This document shows, in pieces, positions 50,751 through 60,124 of a DNA stretch of 64,000 bases (position 1 is the first letter of the stretch; every line of letters starts with the position of its first letter). Source of the DNA: G965237725 sp965237725 (GTDB taxonomy: Bacteria; Pseudomonadota; Gammaproteobacteria; Arenicellales; Poriferihabitantaceae); NCBI GenBank assembly GCA_965237725.1, contig OZ250151.1, positions 1,054,001-1,118,000 on the forward strand, given 5' to 3'. The translations under genes and the position numbers were made by a program. The notes beneath the pieces are model-generated. The model searched no databases and was not told the origin of the DNA. It saw nothing but the letters and a program-made list of their open reading frames with translations.

Positions 50751-52262
50751 ATGTCAGTCATGCAAGAAATTAAAAAACTTAGCGGAAAAATTTTGGTGGA
50801 CGGTAATTTTATCAACAGCAGTTCAACTGCTGCCTTGCCAGTGATCAATCCCGCTACTGAGGATGTTATAGGCGAAATTCCCGAAACCACCAAGGATGAA
50901 ATTGATGCCGCGGTAGCTCGCGCCCACCAGGCACAAAAAACCTGGTGGAAAAAGAGTGCATTGGAGCGTGCGGAAACCATGCATGATATCGCCAATGAAT
51001 TACACACCATGAAATCTCGCCTTGCTGAAACCCTTACCCGAGAAATGGGAAAACCCTACAAGGAATCAGCAGACGAGGTTGAGTGGTCAATTTCTGCCAT
51101 TCGCTACTATGCAGAAATTGGACGAAGTGATGTGGGTCGAGTTATGGGTAATGCGGTGGAAGGCCACTTTAACTACACCCTGAAACTGCCCCTGGGTGTT
51201 GTGGTATCCATCCAGCCATTTAACTATCCAATGACCTTGCTGGCCTGGGAAGGTGCAGCGGCGCTGGTGTGTGGTAATGCGGTTATCGCAAAACCATCGG
51301 AATACACCACCTTCACCACACTCATATTTGCGGAAGCCTTTAATAAGTTTTTGCCCGAAGGTCTGTTCCAGGTTGTTACTGGCGCTGGGGATGCGGGACG
51401 TCACCTGGTCGAACATGCGGATACCAACATGGTTGCATTTACCGGCAGTGTCCCCACAGGCAGAGCCATTGCAAGTACCTGTGGTGGCATGATGAAACCC
51501 ACGCTAATCGAAACTTCAGGCAATGATCCTTTCCTGGTAATGCCCAGCGCACCACTGGATGTTGCCGCCCGGGCGGCGGCATTTTCAGCCTATATGAATT
51601 GTGGCCAGATATGTGTGTCTGCTGAACGATTTTTTGTGCATGAAGCCATCCACGATGAATTTGTGAAAAAGCTCGAACAACACGCCAGGGCAATTCGTAT
51701 TGGCAACGGCCTGGACAAAGTAGAAATGGGTCCTATGGTGGCGGAAAAGGAACGGGATCGTTATGAAAGCGTGCTGCAAAATGCCATTGATCAGGGTGCC
51801 ACCGCAACCCTTGGCGGTGGACGACCTAAAGATTTGAGTAAAGGCTGGTTTGTTGAACCTACCATTCTCTCTAATTGCACAACCGACATGGACATTCTCA
51901 ATAATGAAAGCTTCGGGCCGGTGGCGCCAATTTGTAAAGTCAGCAGTTTTGAAGAAGCCATGTCTCATGCCAATAATTCAAAGTATGGACTGGGTGCGTG
52001 CCTGTATACCGAGGACATGCGCGAGACCATGACAGCGGCGAATGAACTCGATGGTGGCATGGTTTGGGTTAATGCCCCTCTACTCGATAATGACGCTGGA
52101 CCATTTGGCGGCACAAAAATGAGCGGTATGGGCCGTCAATTGGGGACCGAAGGTTTAGAAACATTTCGGAAAACTAAATTTGTCTGGATAGACCCTTATA
52201 GTGGCACCCAGGATTTCTGGTGGTTTCCCTATGATGACAAAGAGTCATATCAGGGCAAATAA
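50751..52262 (+). CDS. NAD(P)-dependent aldehyde dehydrogenase (AldA-like)
   Basis: The 503-residue enzyme is an ALDH-superfamily member with the cofactor motif VVSIQPFNYPMTLLAWE, the catalytic Glu254 in LIETSGNDP, and the nucleophile Cys288 in YMNCGQICVSAERFFV. MGRQLGTEGLETFRKTKFVW follows near the C-terminus. The wording around the Cys is close to E. coli AldA (lactaldehyde/glycolaldehyde dehydrogenase). AGAGGA lies 7 nt upstream of the ATG at 50751. It probably oxidises a short hydroxy- or amino-aldehyde, which would suit aldehydes made by the oxygenases and aminotransferases nearby. Confidence 0.93.
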   Translation: MSVMQEIKKLSGKILVDGNFINSSSTAALPVINPATEDVIGEIPETTKDEIDAAVARAHQAQKTWWKKSALERAETMHDIANELHTMKSRLAETLTREMGKPYKESADEVEWSISAIRYYAEIGRSDVGRVMGNAVEGHFNYTLKLPLGVVVSIQPFNYPMTLLAWEGAAALVCGNAVIAKPSEYTTFTTLIFAEAFNKFLPEGLFQVVTGAGDAGRHLVEHADTNMVAFTGSVPTGRAIASTCGGMMKPTLIETSGNDPFLVMPSAPLDVAARAAAFSAYMNCGQICVSAERFFVHEAIHDEFVKKLEQHARAIRIGNGLDKVEMGPMVAEKERDRYESVLQNAIDQGATATLGGGRPKDLSKGWFVEPTILSNCTTDMDILNNESFGPVAPICKVSSFEEAMSHANNSKYGLGACLYTEDMRETMTAANELDGGMVWVNAPLLDNDAGPFGGTKMSGMGRQLGTEGLETFRKTKFVWIDPYSGTQDFWWFPYDDKESYQGK

Positions 52263-52344
52263 TTTCTCGAACCACTTGCTCCCTGTCTTAACATTATCAG
52301 CTGATTACAGAATCAGCTGATAATCAATCATATAGCCCGCACAA

Positions 52345-53148
52345 TTGAAGCCACTTAGCGTCAAACAAAAAGAATTTCTCTATGGCGAAGTCGCATTTGG
52401 CCGATTCCGTTGGATAGCCAAACCTTTTTACGACGCCTTAATGGGTTTGGAATTGTCATTCCATCGACTGGGGGATTTGTTTCACCCAAGAGATAAATCT
52501 GATCTAAGTGATCTTACAATCATCATCAAAACCTTTGAACGACCCTATGCGGTAAAACGGCTGGTAAAGAGCATCCAGCGGCGCTACCCCGATATAAAGA
52601 TCATGGTTGTGGATGACAGCAAAAACCCGGGAAATCTCCAGGGCGTTGAGCAGGTGAATTTGCCTTATGACACGGGAATTTCCGCTTCTCGAAATGAGGC
52701 CCTGGATCGATTAACCACGCCCTACTTTTTATTGCTGGACGATGATTTTGTTTTTTCTCATCGACAAAATCTTGGTGAATTAATGGATACCATGCGACGA
52801 CATCTGGATATAGACATTCTCGGTGGACGTTGCATTGATTTGCCTTTGTATATTGTGCACAGTTTTCAAAATATGTCTGTGTTCTCCACCAACTCCGAAC
52901 CCAAGACGCCTATCGGTACAAAATTTGATGGTCATTCGGTAGTTGATAAAGTGCAGAACTTTTTTGTCGGTCGTACCGAAACGATAAAAAAAGTGAAATG
53001 GAAGCCCGAACTAAAAATTAATGAACACACCGAATTTTTTACCCGCGCCCGAGGCGAATTGACCACAGTATTTCATTCGAGGATGAAAATTTTACATGCA
53101 AAAACCCCATTCGATATTGCCTATCTGCAGAAAAGATTTCGCAGATAA
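52345..53148 (+). CDS. GT12-like glycosyltransferase (beta-1,4-GalNAc transferase type)
   Basis: The 267-residue protein has a GT-A domain that resembles animal GM2/GD2 synthase-type beta-1,4-N-acetylgalactosaminyltransferases (GT12). LTIIIKTFERPYAVKRLVKS and IKIMVVDDSKNPGN lead. YDTGISASRNEALDRLTTPY and the metal-binding LLLDDDFVFSHR (132-134) follow, then VVDKVQNFFVGRTETIKKVKW and KINEHTEFFTRARGELTT near the end. It lacks a membrane anchor and seems cytoplasmic. The start is TTG at 52345, since a TAG lies three codons upstream and no ATG comes before the N-terminal helices. The nearest genes do not explain its acceptor; the sugar loci elsewhere in the window might. Confidence 0.72.
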   Translation: MKPLSVKQKEFLYGEVAFGRFRWIAKPFYDALMGLELSFHRLGDLFHPRDKSDLSDLTIIIKTFERPYAVKRLVKSIQRRYPDIKIMVVDDSKNPGNLQGVEQVNLPYDTGISASRNEALDRLTTPYFLLLDDDFVFSHRQNLGELMDTMRRHLDIDILGGRCIDLPLYIVHSFQNMSVFSTNSEPKTPIGTKFDGHSVVDKVQNFFVGRTETIKKVKWKPELKINEHTEFFTRARGELTTVFHSRMKILHAKTPFDIAYLQKRFRR

Positions 53149-53274
53149 AACTATTGCGCGGTGTTAGCTGAAATCCCTGTCTCGCCTGATTTAAAACTAT
53201 CCATAGTTTATAGCGTCAGGTATGTCTGAATTCAACTCGTCAAAATTTTTCTACATCAGTAGTAATACAATTCC

Positions 53275-55107
53275 GTGGCTAAATTAAAACATCGGGCAAT
53301 ATCTCTACTTAAAATCCTCACAAAGATCTTCATTGGGATCGAATTGAGTTGGTTAATTTTAGCCAATTTAGTTTTAAGCACGGAGACTGGCGCCCAATGG
53401 ATCAATTTCAAACCGGATAAGTTTTCCATCCAGTGGGAACGTGCATGGACATTCTACCCCGCTCACCTCCACGCCACTGGATTAACCATAAACATTCATA
53501 CCTGGACTTCAGACACGGAAATAACCGTGGATCACGGCGAGGGGGACATCCGCATCCTTCCCCTGCTCGGTAAAAGCTTGCTAATCGATAACATCAGCAT
53601 CGACTCGGCCACAGCATCGGTTAATTATCAACAGCAAAGCATTCCCAGACCCAATAATAAACCGCCGAGCGGGTTTTCTCTGGAATTGCGTAATTTACAT
53701 GTAAAGGATTTTGAGCAGATGGTCTGGAACCAAACTAAAATATATGGCGGTGAAGCCCATACCTATGGGTCAATTCAAATTAAATTCCGAGACTATGCGC
53801 AAATCAGCGGAGTTGAAGCGGTCTGGAAAGATGCCATAATTTCTCTCAACGATGACATTCTGGGGGAATCCCTGACCCTCAGGTTTAACGGTGGTTTAGA
53901 ACGATTTAACCCCAGAGTTGAAAAGGGTCTTGAGCTACTAAAAAAACTAAGTGGCAAGCTGGTAATAAAAGGCACTACGGCGAGTTTGCTCCCACTCAAA
54001 TTGTTATTTCCGAATTACCAGTGGATTGAAAAAATTGATGGCCAGGGAATTGTGGACGCCACTGTGGTAACTGAGAATGGAAATTTATTGCCTGGGACAA
54101 AAATTGATGTGATCGCGACAGACCTGGAGCTGAAATTTTTGGGATTTCGAGCTAGTGGATCTGGCAAAGTCCACACCAAAGTTGAGGGCACAACTGATGG
54201 CACAAAAACCGAAATAAATCTTGCGTTCAACAATTATAAATTGCATCGAATAGGCAAAGCCCAGCCCTTGCTTATTGGTCGCGGTTTAACCCTGGCCGCG
54301 AATGCTGCAGAAATCGGATTGAACAATGATATCGAAGAATTAAAAAAGTTTAGCCTGATATTGGATATTCCTGATTCCGAGGTGCCTGACATCGCATTCC
54401 TCGGCAAGGGATTACCTGATGCCCTGGGACTTTCCATTCATCAGGGCCAGGCCTTTTTTGATGGCAAACTCGAGGTATCCGGCGCAGAGGAATTTGCCCA
54501 GGGTGAATTCAGCTTAACCGGTAAAAATTTGAAGGGTCAATTTCGTAACATGAATTTTGCAATGGACATGGCCCTTGACTCCAGACTATCTGGTAAGGAT
54601 CTTGACAATTCAACTATCGAACTGGCGGGCACGGAGTTTCGGTTATATAACGGCGTTTTTGAAAACCAGTCTGTAGCAGTCGATGACGCCTGGTGGATGA
54701 CCATTGCCGTCCCAGATGGTCGGGTAAACTTTACCGAGCCGATGAATGTCGACGCCGACATTAATCTGTCCATGAAAGATACCCGGGCTATCATCGCCCT
54801 GTTTTCTGAAATAAAGGACTGGCTCAAACATTTTGACAAGTTTCTGACAGTGAACGATGTTCACGGAAGCGCCGAACTGAGCGCGGCTGATCAACATGTT
54901 TCCATTGGTGATTTGAACCTGGAAGGCGACAGACTGCAGTTTATGGCCGAACTTGATTTAAAAGAATCTATCAGTAATGGCATTGCCTGGGGCAAACTCG
55001 GTGTACTCAGCCTGGGCGTGGAAAGAATTGACAATGAGTCAAACTGGAAATTCATAAACGGACGACGATGGTTTGAGCGCAAACGAACCGAATATCGAGC
55101 AGATTAA
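53275..55107 (+). CDS. AsmA/DUF748-like envelope protein, hypothetical
   Basis: The 610-residue protein has one N-terminal membrane helix (about 12-34) and a long periplasmic part. This is made of repeating beta segments with the hallmark of AsmA/TamB-like lipid-transport proteins: ITVDHGEGDIRILPLLGKSL, LIDNISIDSATASVNYQ, LELRNLHVKDF, and, near the end, VHGSAELSAADQHVSIGDLN. Such proteins form bridges or regulate outer-membrane lipids. The family match is by pattern only. The start is GTG at 53275. The last codons lie in the terminator hairpin. Confidence 0.6.
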   Translation: MAKLKHRAISLLKILTKIFIGIELSWLILANLVLSTETGAQWINFKPDKFSIQWERAWTFYPAHLHATGLTINIHTWTSDTEITVDHGEGDIRILPLLGKSLLIDNISIDSATASVNYQQQSIPRPNNKPPSGFSLELRNLHVKDFEQMVWNQTKIYGGEAHTYGSIQIKFRDYAQISGVEAVWKDAIISLNDDILGESLTLRFNGGLERFNPRVEKGLELLKKLSGKLVIKGTTASLLPLKLLFPNYQWIEKIDGQGIVDATVVTENGNLLPGTKIDVIATDLELKFLGFRASGSGKVHTKVEGTTDGTKTEINLAFNNYKLHRIGKAQPLLIGRGLTLAANAAEIGLNNDIEELKKFSLILDIPDSEVPDIAFLGKGLPDALGLSIHQGQAFFDGKLEVSGAEEFAQGEFSLTGKNLKGQFRNMNFAMDMALDSRLSGKDLDNSTIELAGTEFRLYNGVFENQSVAVDDAWWMTIAVPDGRVNFTEPMNVDADINLSMKDTRAIIALFSEIKDWLKHFDKFLTVNDVHGSAELSAADQHVSIGDLNLEGDRLQFMAELDLKESISNGIAWGKLGVLSLGVERIDNESNWKFINGRRWFERKRTEYRAD

Positions 55108-55129
55108 TAGTTCTATTTAATCTGCTCGA
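55095..55129. terminator. Bidirectional terminator hairpin containing the AsmA-like stop codon
   Basis: TCGAGCAGATTAA and TTAATCTGCTCGA form a perfect 13-bp stem around a 9-nt loop. The stem includes the TAA stop of the upstream gene (55105-55107). It separates convergent genes and could end transcription from both sides, though no long T-run follows. Confidence 0.75.
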
Positions 55130-55194
55130 ATATAAATCGCTTTTATGTCCCGACCTCTATAGAAAAATAAATTTAGTTGTTCGCCAACTAAGCA

Positions 55195-57798
55195 TCACGC
55201 TTTGGCAATCCGTCTTCTTTGGACTAACACCACAACACCGAGCAATAATATCGCCGGTATATAAAATATTTCCTTCGGCACTCGATCGGATCGGGTCAAC
55301 ACTTTTTCAATTTTCACTGGCTCATCGGCATAAAAATCGAAAGTCTTACCCAGACTTTCGAAGAAAGGTGTTCCAGGGAATGGTTCTTCTATCATCGCAA
55401 ATCCATCTTCGAGATTAACATTAAGACCTGCGGCTTCGAGCCGTTCCACCGCCTCAGATCGATCTCCCAGGGGAACCAGTATGGTAGTGGATTCAATTTC
55501 GCCTGAATCGAAATCCGGCCCACTAATAACCATAGTAACCACACCATTCGGGGTCGCTTCACCGACCACCTCGTATACGTGGGTGGGCTCATTAAAATCA
55601 TAGGGTGGAGAGACCCGATCGAGCCAGTATCCCGGCCTAAACAGGGTAAAGGCGACCAGCAGCAAAATCACCGACTCCCAGATTTTATTTCGAGTCAGCA
55701 GAAATCTTTGGGTTGCGGAGGCAAATAACATCATCGCAATTACCGCAACAATGAAAACAAAAATTGCTTTGAGTGGCGATACATCAATTAACAATAATTC
55801 GGTATTAAATATAAACAGAAACGGCAGAAGTGCAGTACGGATGTCGTATGCAAAACCCTGGATACCGGTCTTGATCGGATCGCCTTTGGAAATTGCTGCG
55901 GCAGCAAATGCAGCCAATCCCACAGGGGGTGTATCATCGGCCAGAATACCAAAATAAAATACAAACAAATGCACCGCAATCAACGGCACGAGTAACCCAT
56001 TGGCAGCACCGAGAGTGATAATTACCGGCGCCATCAACGACGACACGACGATATAGTTAGCCGTTGTCGGCAGGCCCATTCCCAGTATCAGGCTCATGAC
56101 GGCAACTAATATCAGCATCACCATTAAATAACCGCCAGAAAGATATTCTACAAATTCACCTACGACCTGGTGGGCGCCCGTCAATGAGATAGTCCCAACG
56201 ATAATACCGGCAGCGCCTGTTGCCACGGAAATACTGATCATGTTGCGGGACCCCGCCATCATCCCATCCACCCAATCATTAACGCCGATTCTGAAAACCT
56301 TGCTGTATTCCCCGGTACCCCTGAAAAATGCCTTGATTGGATTCTGCGTAAGAGAAACAATGATCATGGCAATGGTTGCCCAAAAAGCAGACAGGGCTGG
56401 TGACAGCCGCTCGATAATTATGCTCCAGATCAGTATGACGATGGGCAGGATATAGTACAGACCCGTTATCGCGGTCTCCCCCGCCTTGGGTAATTCCAGA
56501 ATCGGGTCGTCCGGATCGTCAACTATAAGATCGGGAGTTTTGGATGCGAGTTTTAGTAAATACAGGTAAAACAGCGTACAGCCAGTCGCAACTATGTAGA
56601 ATGCAGAATCCGGGGCAACGACCTTGATCCAGCCGAGGCCGTAATAGACCACGAGGCCCAGCAGCGAGATACCAATAAATCCGCCCAGAAAGCCCATCAT
56701 TTTAGTCTTAAAGGTGCGCGATGAAGGTGGTTTTGGCAACCCCTCCAAATTCATTTTCATCGCTTCCAAATGTACGATATAGAACAGGGCGATGTAGGAA
56801 ACCAGCGCCGGCACCAGTGCGTGTTTTAAGATTTCCTGGTAACTGATGCCGGTAAACTCTGCAATTAAAAATGCGGCAGCACCCATCACCGGAGGCGTCA
56901 ACTGTCCGTTAGTCGATGAAGCAACTTCGATTGCACCTGCTTTTACTGCTGAAAAACCGGTACGTTTCATCAGCGGAATGGTGAACGTTCCGGTAGTAAC
57001 CGTATTGGCAATGGATGAACCGGAATACATACCGCTCAGCGCCGAAGCAACCACAGCGGCTTTAGCCGGACCGCCGCGTAAGTGGCCGAGCAGGGCAAAG
57101 GCGATTTTAATGAAATAATTTCCGGCGCCAGCCTTTTCTAGAATGGAGCCGAACAGCACGAACAAAAATATCAGAGTAGCGGATACGCCCAGGGCGACGC
57201 CAAACACACCTTCATTCTGCATCCAGAAATGCCACATGGCTTTTCCGTAGGATGCCCCCTTCCATTGAATAGCCTCCGTTAAATATTCAGAGTTACCAAA
57301 AAATACATAACTCACAAATACGCATGCCACAATCAGCAATGGCAGTCCCAGGGTTCGATAAACAGTAACACCAAGAATCAGCATACCAATTGTCGAGGCA
57401 ATCAAATCACCCTGGGTGGGTAAACCGGCCCGAAGCGCGATTTCATTGCGCAAAACCACGATATACAAACATGCGGCTACCCCCACCAGCGCCAGCACCC
57501 AGTCATACCAGGGAATGCGATCCTTGGGACTTGATTTAAATAAAGGAAACGCCAGGGTGCCGAGAAAAAAACCAAAAGCGAGGTGAATCAGGCGGGCATT
57601 AGAATTGGTAACAATAACGCTAATTCCGGTTACATCGGTGAGCCAGAATGGCAGATTCGAAGCTATGTAGAGCTGAAATAGCGCCCAGATAAAAGTGGTA
57701 TAGGCAATCAGTTTCCCTTGCCATCCAATCGGGTCTCGACCTCCTGACTCGATTGCCGCAAATTCGTCGACATTAACCTCATTATCTGTTTTAGCCAT
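55195..57798 (-). CDS. TRAP transporter fused permease (TAXI type, DctQ-DctM)
   Basis: The 867-residue inner-membrane protein joins the small (4-helix) and large (12-helix) TRAP subunits. The DctM part shows GLPLLIVACVFVSYVFFGNS, VAASALSGMYSGSSIANTVT with TGTFTIPLMKRTGF, STNGQLTPPVMGAAAFLIAE and GMGLPTTANYIVVSSLMAP. A soluble C-terminal domain (about 700-845, DUF3394-like) and a last helix follow. It works with the TAXI solute-binding protein encoded upstream for sodium-driven uptake. The substrate may be glutamate-like, an organic acid or an amino acid derivative. It is separated from the binding-protein gene by a strong hairpin. Confidence 0.95.
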   Translation of the reverse strand: MAKTDNEVNVDEFAAIESGGRDPIGWQGKLIAYTTFIWALFQLYIASNLPFWLTDVTGISVIVTNSNARLIHLAFGFFLGTLAFPLFKSSPKDRIPWYDWVLALVGVAACLYIVVLRNEIALRAGLPTQGDLIASTIGMLILGVTVYRTLGLPLLIVACVFVSYVFFGNSEYLTEAIQWKGASYGKAMWHFWMQNEGVFGVALGVSATLIFLFVLFGSILEKAGAGNYFIKIAFALLGHLRGGPAKAAVVASALSGMYSGSSIANTVTTGTFTIPLMKRTGFSAVKAGAIEVASSTNGQLTPPVMGAAAFLIAEFTGISYQEILKHALVPALVSYIALFYIVHLEAMKMNLEGLPKPPSSRTFKTKMMGFLGGFIGISLLGLVVYYGLGWIKVVAPDSAFYIVATGCTLFYLYLLKLASKTPDLIVDDPDDPILELPKAGETAITGLYYILPIVILIWSIIIERLSPALSAFWATIAMIIVSLTQNPIKAFFRGTGEYSKVFRIGVNDWVDGMMAGSRNMISISVATGAAGIIVGTISLTGAHQVVGEFVEYLSGGYLMVMLILVAVMSLILGMGLPTTANYIVVSSLMAPVIITLGAANGLLVPLIAVHLFVFYFGILADDTPPVGLAAFAAAAISKGDPIKTGIQGFAYDIRTALLPFLFIFNTELLLIDVSPLKAIFVFIVAVIAMMLFASATQRFLLTRNKIWESVILLLVAFTLFRPGYWLDRVSPPYDFNEPTHVYEVVGEATPNGVVTMVISGPDFDSGEIESTTILVPLGDRSEAVERLEAAGLNVNLEDGFAMIEEPFPGTPFFESLGKTFDFYADEPVKIEKVLTRSDRVPKEIFYIPAILLLGVVVLVQRRRIAKA

Positions 57799-57884
57799 AA
57801 TTTCCTCACTCTATATCAAAAAGTTTCAGATTGAATTTTATCCATATATTCACCCACGTAAAACATGGGACTTGAAACGCAACA

Positions 57885-57919
57885 CAGGCCCGGCAAAATA
57901 ATTATTTTTGCCGGGCCTG
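57885..57919 (-). terminator. Hairpin between binding-protein and permease genes
   Basis: CAGGCCCGGCAAAA and its complement TTTTGCCGGGCCTG form a stem of about 14 bp with an AT-only loop. It lies directly after the stop of the TAXI gene and before the permease gene. Such hairpins stabilise the binding-protein mRNA or limit read-through, giving more binding protein than permease. Confidence 0.8.
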
Positions 57920-57936
57920 CCTTGTTTACTACAGTA

Positions 57937-58908
57937 TTACAACCAGCCGCGTTCTGTATAGTACTTCACCGCGCCTGCGTGCAATGGTGCTGACAACGCA
58001 TCAGTAATCATTTCTGATTCTTTGAGATTAGCAAACGCCGGGTGCAGCTTCTTGAAATCTTCAAAGTTGTCGAAAACCGCTTTTACAACAACGTATACGG
58101 CATCTTCAGACACATCAGCGCTGGTGACGAATGTTGCGCCAACACCAAAGGTTTGGATATCCTCTTCGTTGTTGTACATGCCAGCGGGTATGGTTGCTGT
58201 TCGATAGTAGGAATTATCGGCTATCAGCTTATCGATGGCAGGACCCGTTACGTTAACAAGGTGAGCGTCGCATGAGACCAGAGATTCCTGGGTCAATGCT
58301 GAGGGATGCCCAACCAACCAGAAATAAGCATCGATCTTGCCATCACAAACTGCCGCACCGGTTTCAGCCGATTTCATTTCTGCAGCCAGCTTCAGGTCAC
58401 TTCGTTCCCAACCGAGGGCTTCTTCAAGAACTTCCCAGGTACCGCGGGTACCTGATCCAGGGTTTCCGATGTTCATGCGTTTGCCCTTGACGTCGTCGAT
58501 ATTAGCAATACCCGAGCTATCGCCGGCGATTACGGTTACCGGTTCGGGATGAACTGAAAAGATTGCACGGAGATTTTCAAACGCACCCGCATCCTCGAAT
58601 TTGGAAGTACCGTTGTAAGCGTGGTACTGCCAGTCAGACTGGGCTACACCAAATTCGAGCTCGCCAGCACGAATGGTGTTGATGTTATAGATCGATCCAC
58701 CTGTAGATTCCGCCGAGCAGCGAAAGCCATGTTCTTTTCGATTCTTGTTCACCAGCCGGCAAATTGCGCCGCCAGTTGGATAGTAAACCCCGGTTACACC
58801 GCCGGTTCCAATGGAAATAAACTGCTGGTCTTGTGCACTGGCACTACCGGCAAAGGCAAAGGTACCAGCCAGTGTAGCAGCCAAGAGGGTAATAATTGGT
58901 TTTCTCAT
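57937..58908 (-). CDS. TAXI family TRAP transporter solute-binding protein
   Basis: The protein, 323 residues from the ATG at 58908, has a Sec signal peptide (MRKPIITLLAATLAGTFAFA, ending GSASA-QDQQ). The TAXI domain has FISIGTGGVTGVYYPTGGAICRLV, RCSAESTGGSIYNINTIRAGELEFGVAQ, VKGKRMNIGNPGSGTRGTWEVL and DGKIDAYFWLVGHPSALTQE. It captures a substrate in the periplasm for the fused permease. The start follows AGGAG by 10 nt; the nearby ATG at 58917 is too close to that site. It is divergent from the RpiR regulator gene at 59220, whose palindromic boxes lie in between. Confidence 0.95.
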   Translation of the reverse strand: MRKPIITLLAATLAGTFAFAGSASAQDQQFISIGTGGVTGVYYPTGGAICRLVNKNRKEHGFRCSAESTGGSIYNINTIRAGELEFGVAQSDWQYHAYNGTSKFEDAGAFENLRAIFSVHPEPVTVIAGDSSGIANIDDVKGKRMNIGNPGSGTRGTWEVLEEALGWERSDLKLAAEMKSAETGAAVCDGKIDAYFWLVGHPSALTQESLVSCDAHLVNVTGPAIDKLIADNSYYRTATIPAGMYNNEEDIQTFGVGATFVTSADVSEDAVYVVVKAVFDNFEDFKKLHPAFANLKESEMITDALSAPLHAGAVKYYTERGWL

Positions 58909-59121
58909 TATATTCATTCTCCTAAATTGATTTATCAAATTGCTATGGAAAACGCTTCAGATGATTTTACTGAAAATTCCGCTCAGAAAAATCCGCTATC
59001 AGCATATCCTTAGTAAAGCTTAAAACCGAATACATCATAATAGTATTCCGGGCAAATGTTTAGCAATTATTACCCGGGCCCCATAAGACATGAATCAAGA
59101 ATACCTTAAAGTTTGACAAAA

Positions 59122-59169
59122 TGCATATTTTATTTGCATAAAACGCCTATAATGCATAATAATTATGCA
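59122..59169. promoter_or_regulatory. TGCAT palindrome cluster, candidate RpiR operator
   Basis: Within the 311-bp divergent gap (58909-59219) there are two dyads: ATGCA-(TATTTTATT)-TGCAT at 59121-59139 and a perfect 17-bp palindrome TGCATAATAATTATGCA at 59153-59169. The half-site (A)TGCAT occurs four times in 49 bp. A TTGACA at 59113-59118 is 18 bp from CATAAA (59137-59142), a weak promoter overlapping the boxes. The arrangement suits repression or activation by the adjacent RpiR regulator. Confidence 0.6.
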
Positions 59170-59219
59170 CGACCTCACAATAGATCAATTAGAGAAACCT
59201 GTGCCCAAGAACCCATTGA

Positions 59220-60116
59220 ATGAAGCATCATCCTGAATCCCTGGCTGAGTTGAGTCAGCTTATCGCGGAAATTGAAGGAGATACCAGCCCGGTGCAGCTC
59301 GGCCCCACAGCGCGCAATACCCTGCGAAATTTGATCGACTCCCCGGCCAAAACGGCAATATCGTCAATTTCGGAACTTGCCGACACCCACAATATTAATC
59401 CATCCACCCTGAGTCGGCTGGCAAAAGCCCTTGGTTTCACCGGTTTTTCGGCATTCCAGAAGGTATTTCGAAATTATGTGGATAAAAACAGTGGTTACTA
59501 CAGTATCCGCGCATCCCAGTTAATCGAAGAATTTCCAGTTTCCGATCATGGAGATACGGCGTTTGAAGCCATGATCCGGGATGAAAGTCGAAACCTGCAA
59601 ATTCTCCGCACTACCCAGAACAGAGAATCCATAGACCAGGCTGTGGACATGGTTATCAATTCGAGAAAAGTCGCATTCTTCGGCCGCAGACAGTTTTATT
59701 CCCTGTCGTCTTTTATGGGCTATGCCATGGGATTAATTCGTGACAATGTAGAATTGTTACAACCCATTCCGGATATTTCTCATACCCTGAACTTTATGGG
59801 GGAAAATGATTTGTTGTTTGTAATGGGCTGTGATCCTTACACCCGGGCCACGGTGGATGCCTGCAAAATTGCCCAGCAACACCAGATTCCCATGATCGCA
59901 ATTACCGACTCACCGGCTTCTCCCCTGGCTCAATACGCTACCCACCATTTGATTGTACCCACGGACGGTCACTTTTATAGCAATAACATGGCTGCATCGT
60001 TTGTTATGGCTGAAGGGCTGCTGGCAATGGTGGCACAGCGCATGGGACAGAAAGCGGTATCAAATTTAAAAAACCGCGAAAAACTCAATCGTGAATTTGG
60101 TACCTCGTTCAGCTAA
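59220..60116 (+). CDS. RpiR family transcriptional regulator (HTH plus SIS domain)
   Basis: The 298-residue protein has an RpiR HTH (about 28-90: LGPTARNTLRNLIDSPAKTA, ISELADTHNINPSTLSRLAKALG) and a SIS domain (about 130-265) with KVAFFGRRQFYSLSSFMGYAMG, LLFVMGCDPYTRATVDACKIA and TDSPASPLAQYATHH. It is a paralogue of the regulator at 43160 but clearly diverged. It is divergent from the TAXI transporter and 8 nt upstream of a class III aminotransferase gene on the same strand, so it is a local regulator of the uptake-and-transamination set. Confidence 0.93.
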   Translation: MKHHPESLAELSQLIAEIEGDTSPVQLGPTARNTLRNLIDSPAKTAISSISELADTHNINPSTLSRLAKALGFTGFSAFQKVFRNYVDKNSGYYSIRASQLIEEFPVSDHGDTAFEAMIRDESRNLQILRTTQNRESIDQAVDMVINSRKVAFFGRRQFYSLSSFMGYAMGLIRDNVELLQPIPDISHTLNFMGENDLLFVMGCDPYTRATVDACKIAQQHQIPMIAITDSPASPLAQYATHHLIVPTDGHFYSNNMAASFVMAEGLLAMVAQRMGQKAVSNLKNREKLNREFGTSFS

Positions 60117-60124
60117 TCAAATTC

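Noticed and set aside
59113..59153. TTGACA and TATAAT as one promoter upstream of the RpiR gene
   Set aside because: The spacing is 29 bp, far from 17; a weaker CATAAA at 18 bp was preferred.
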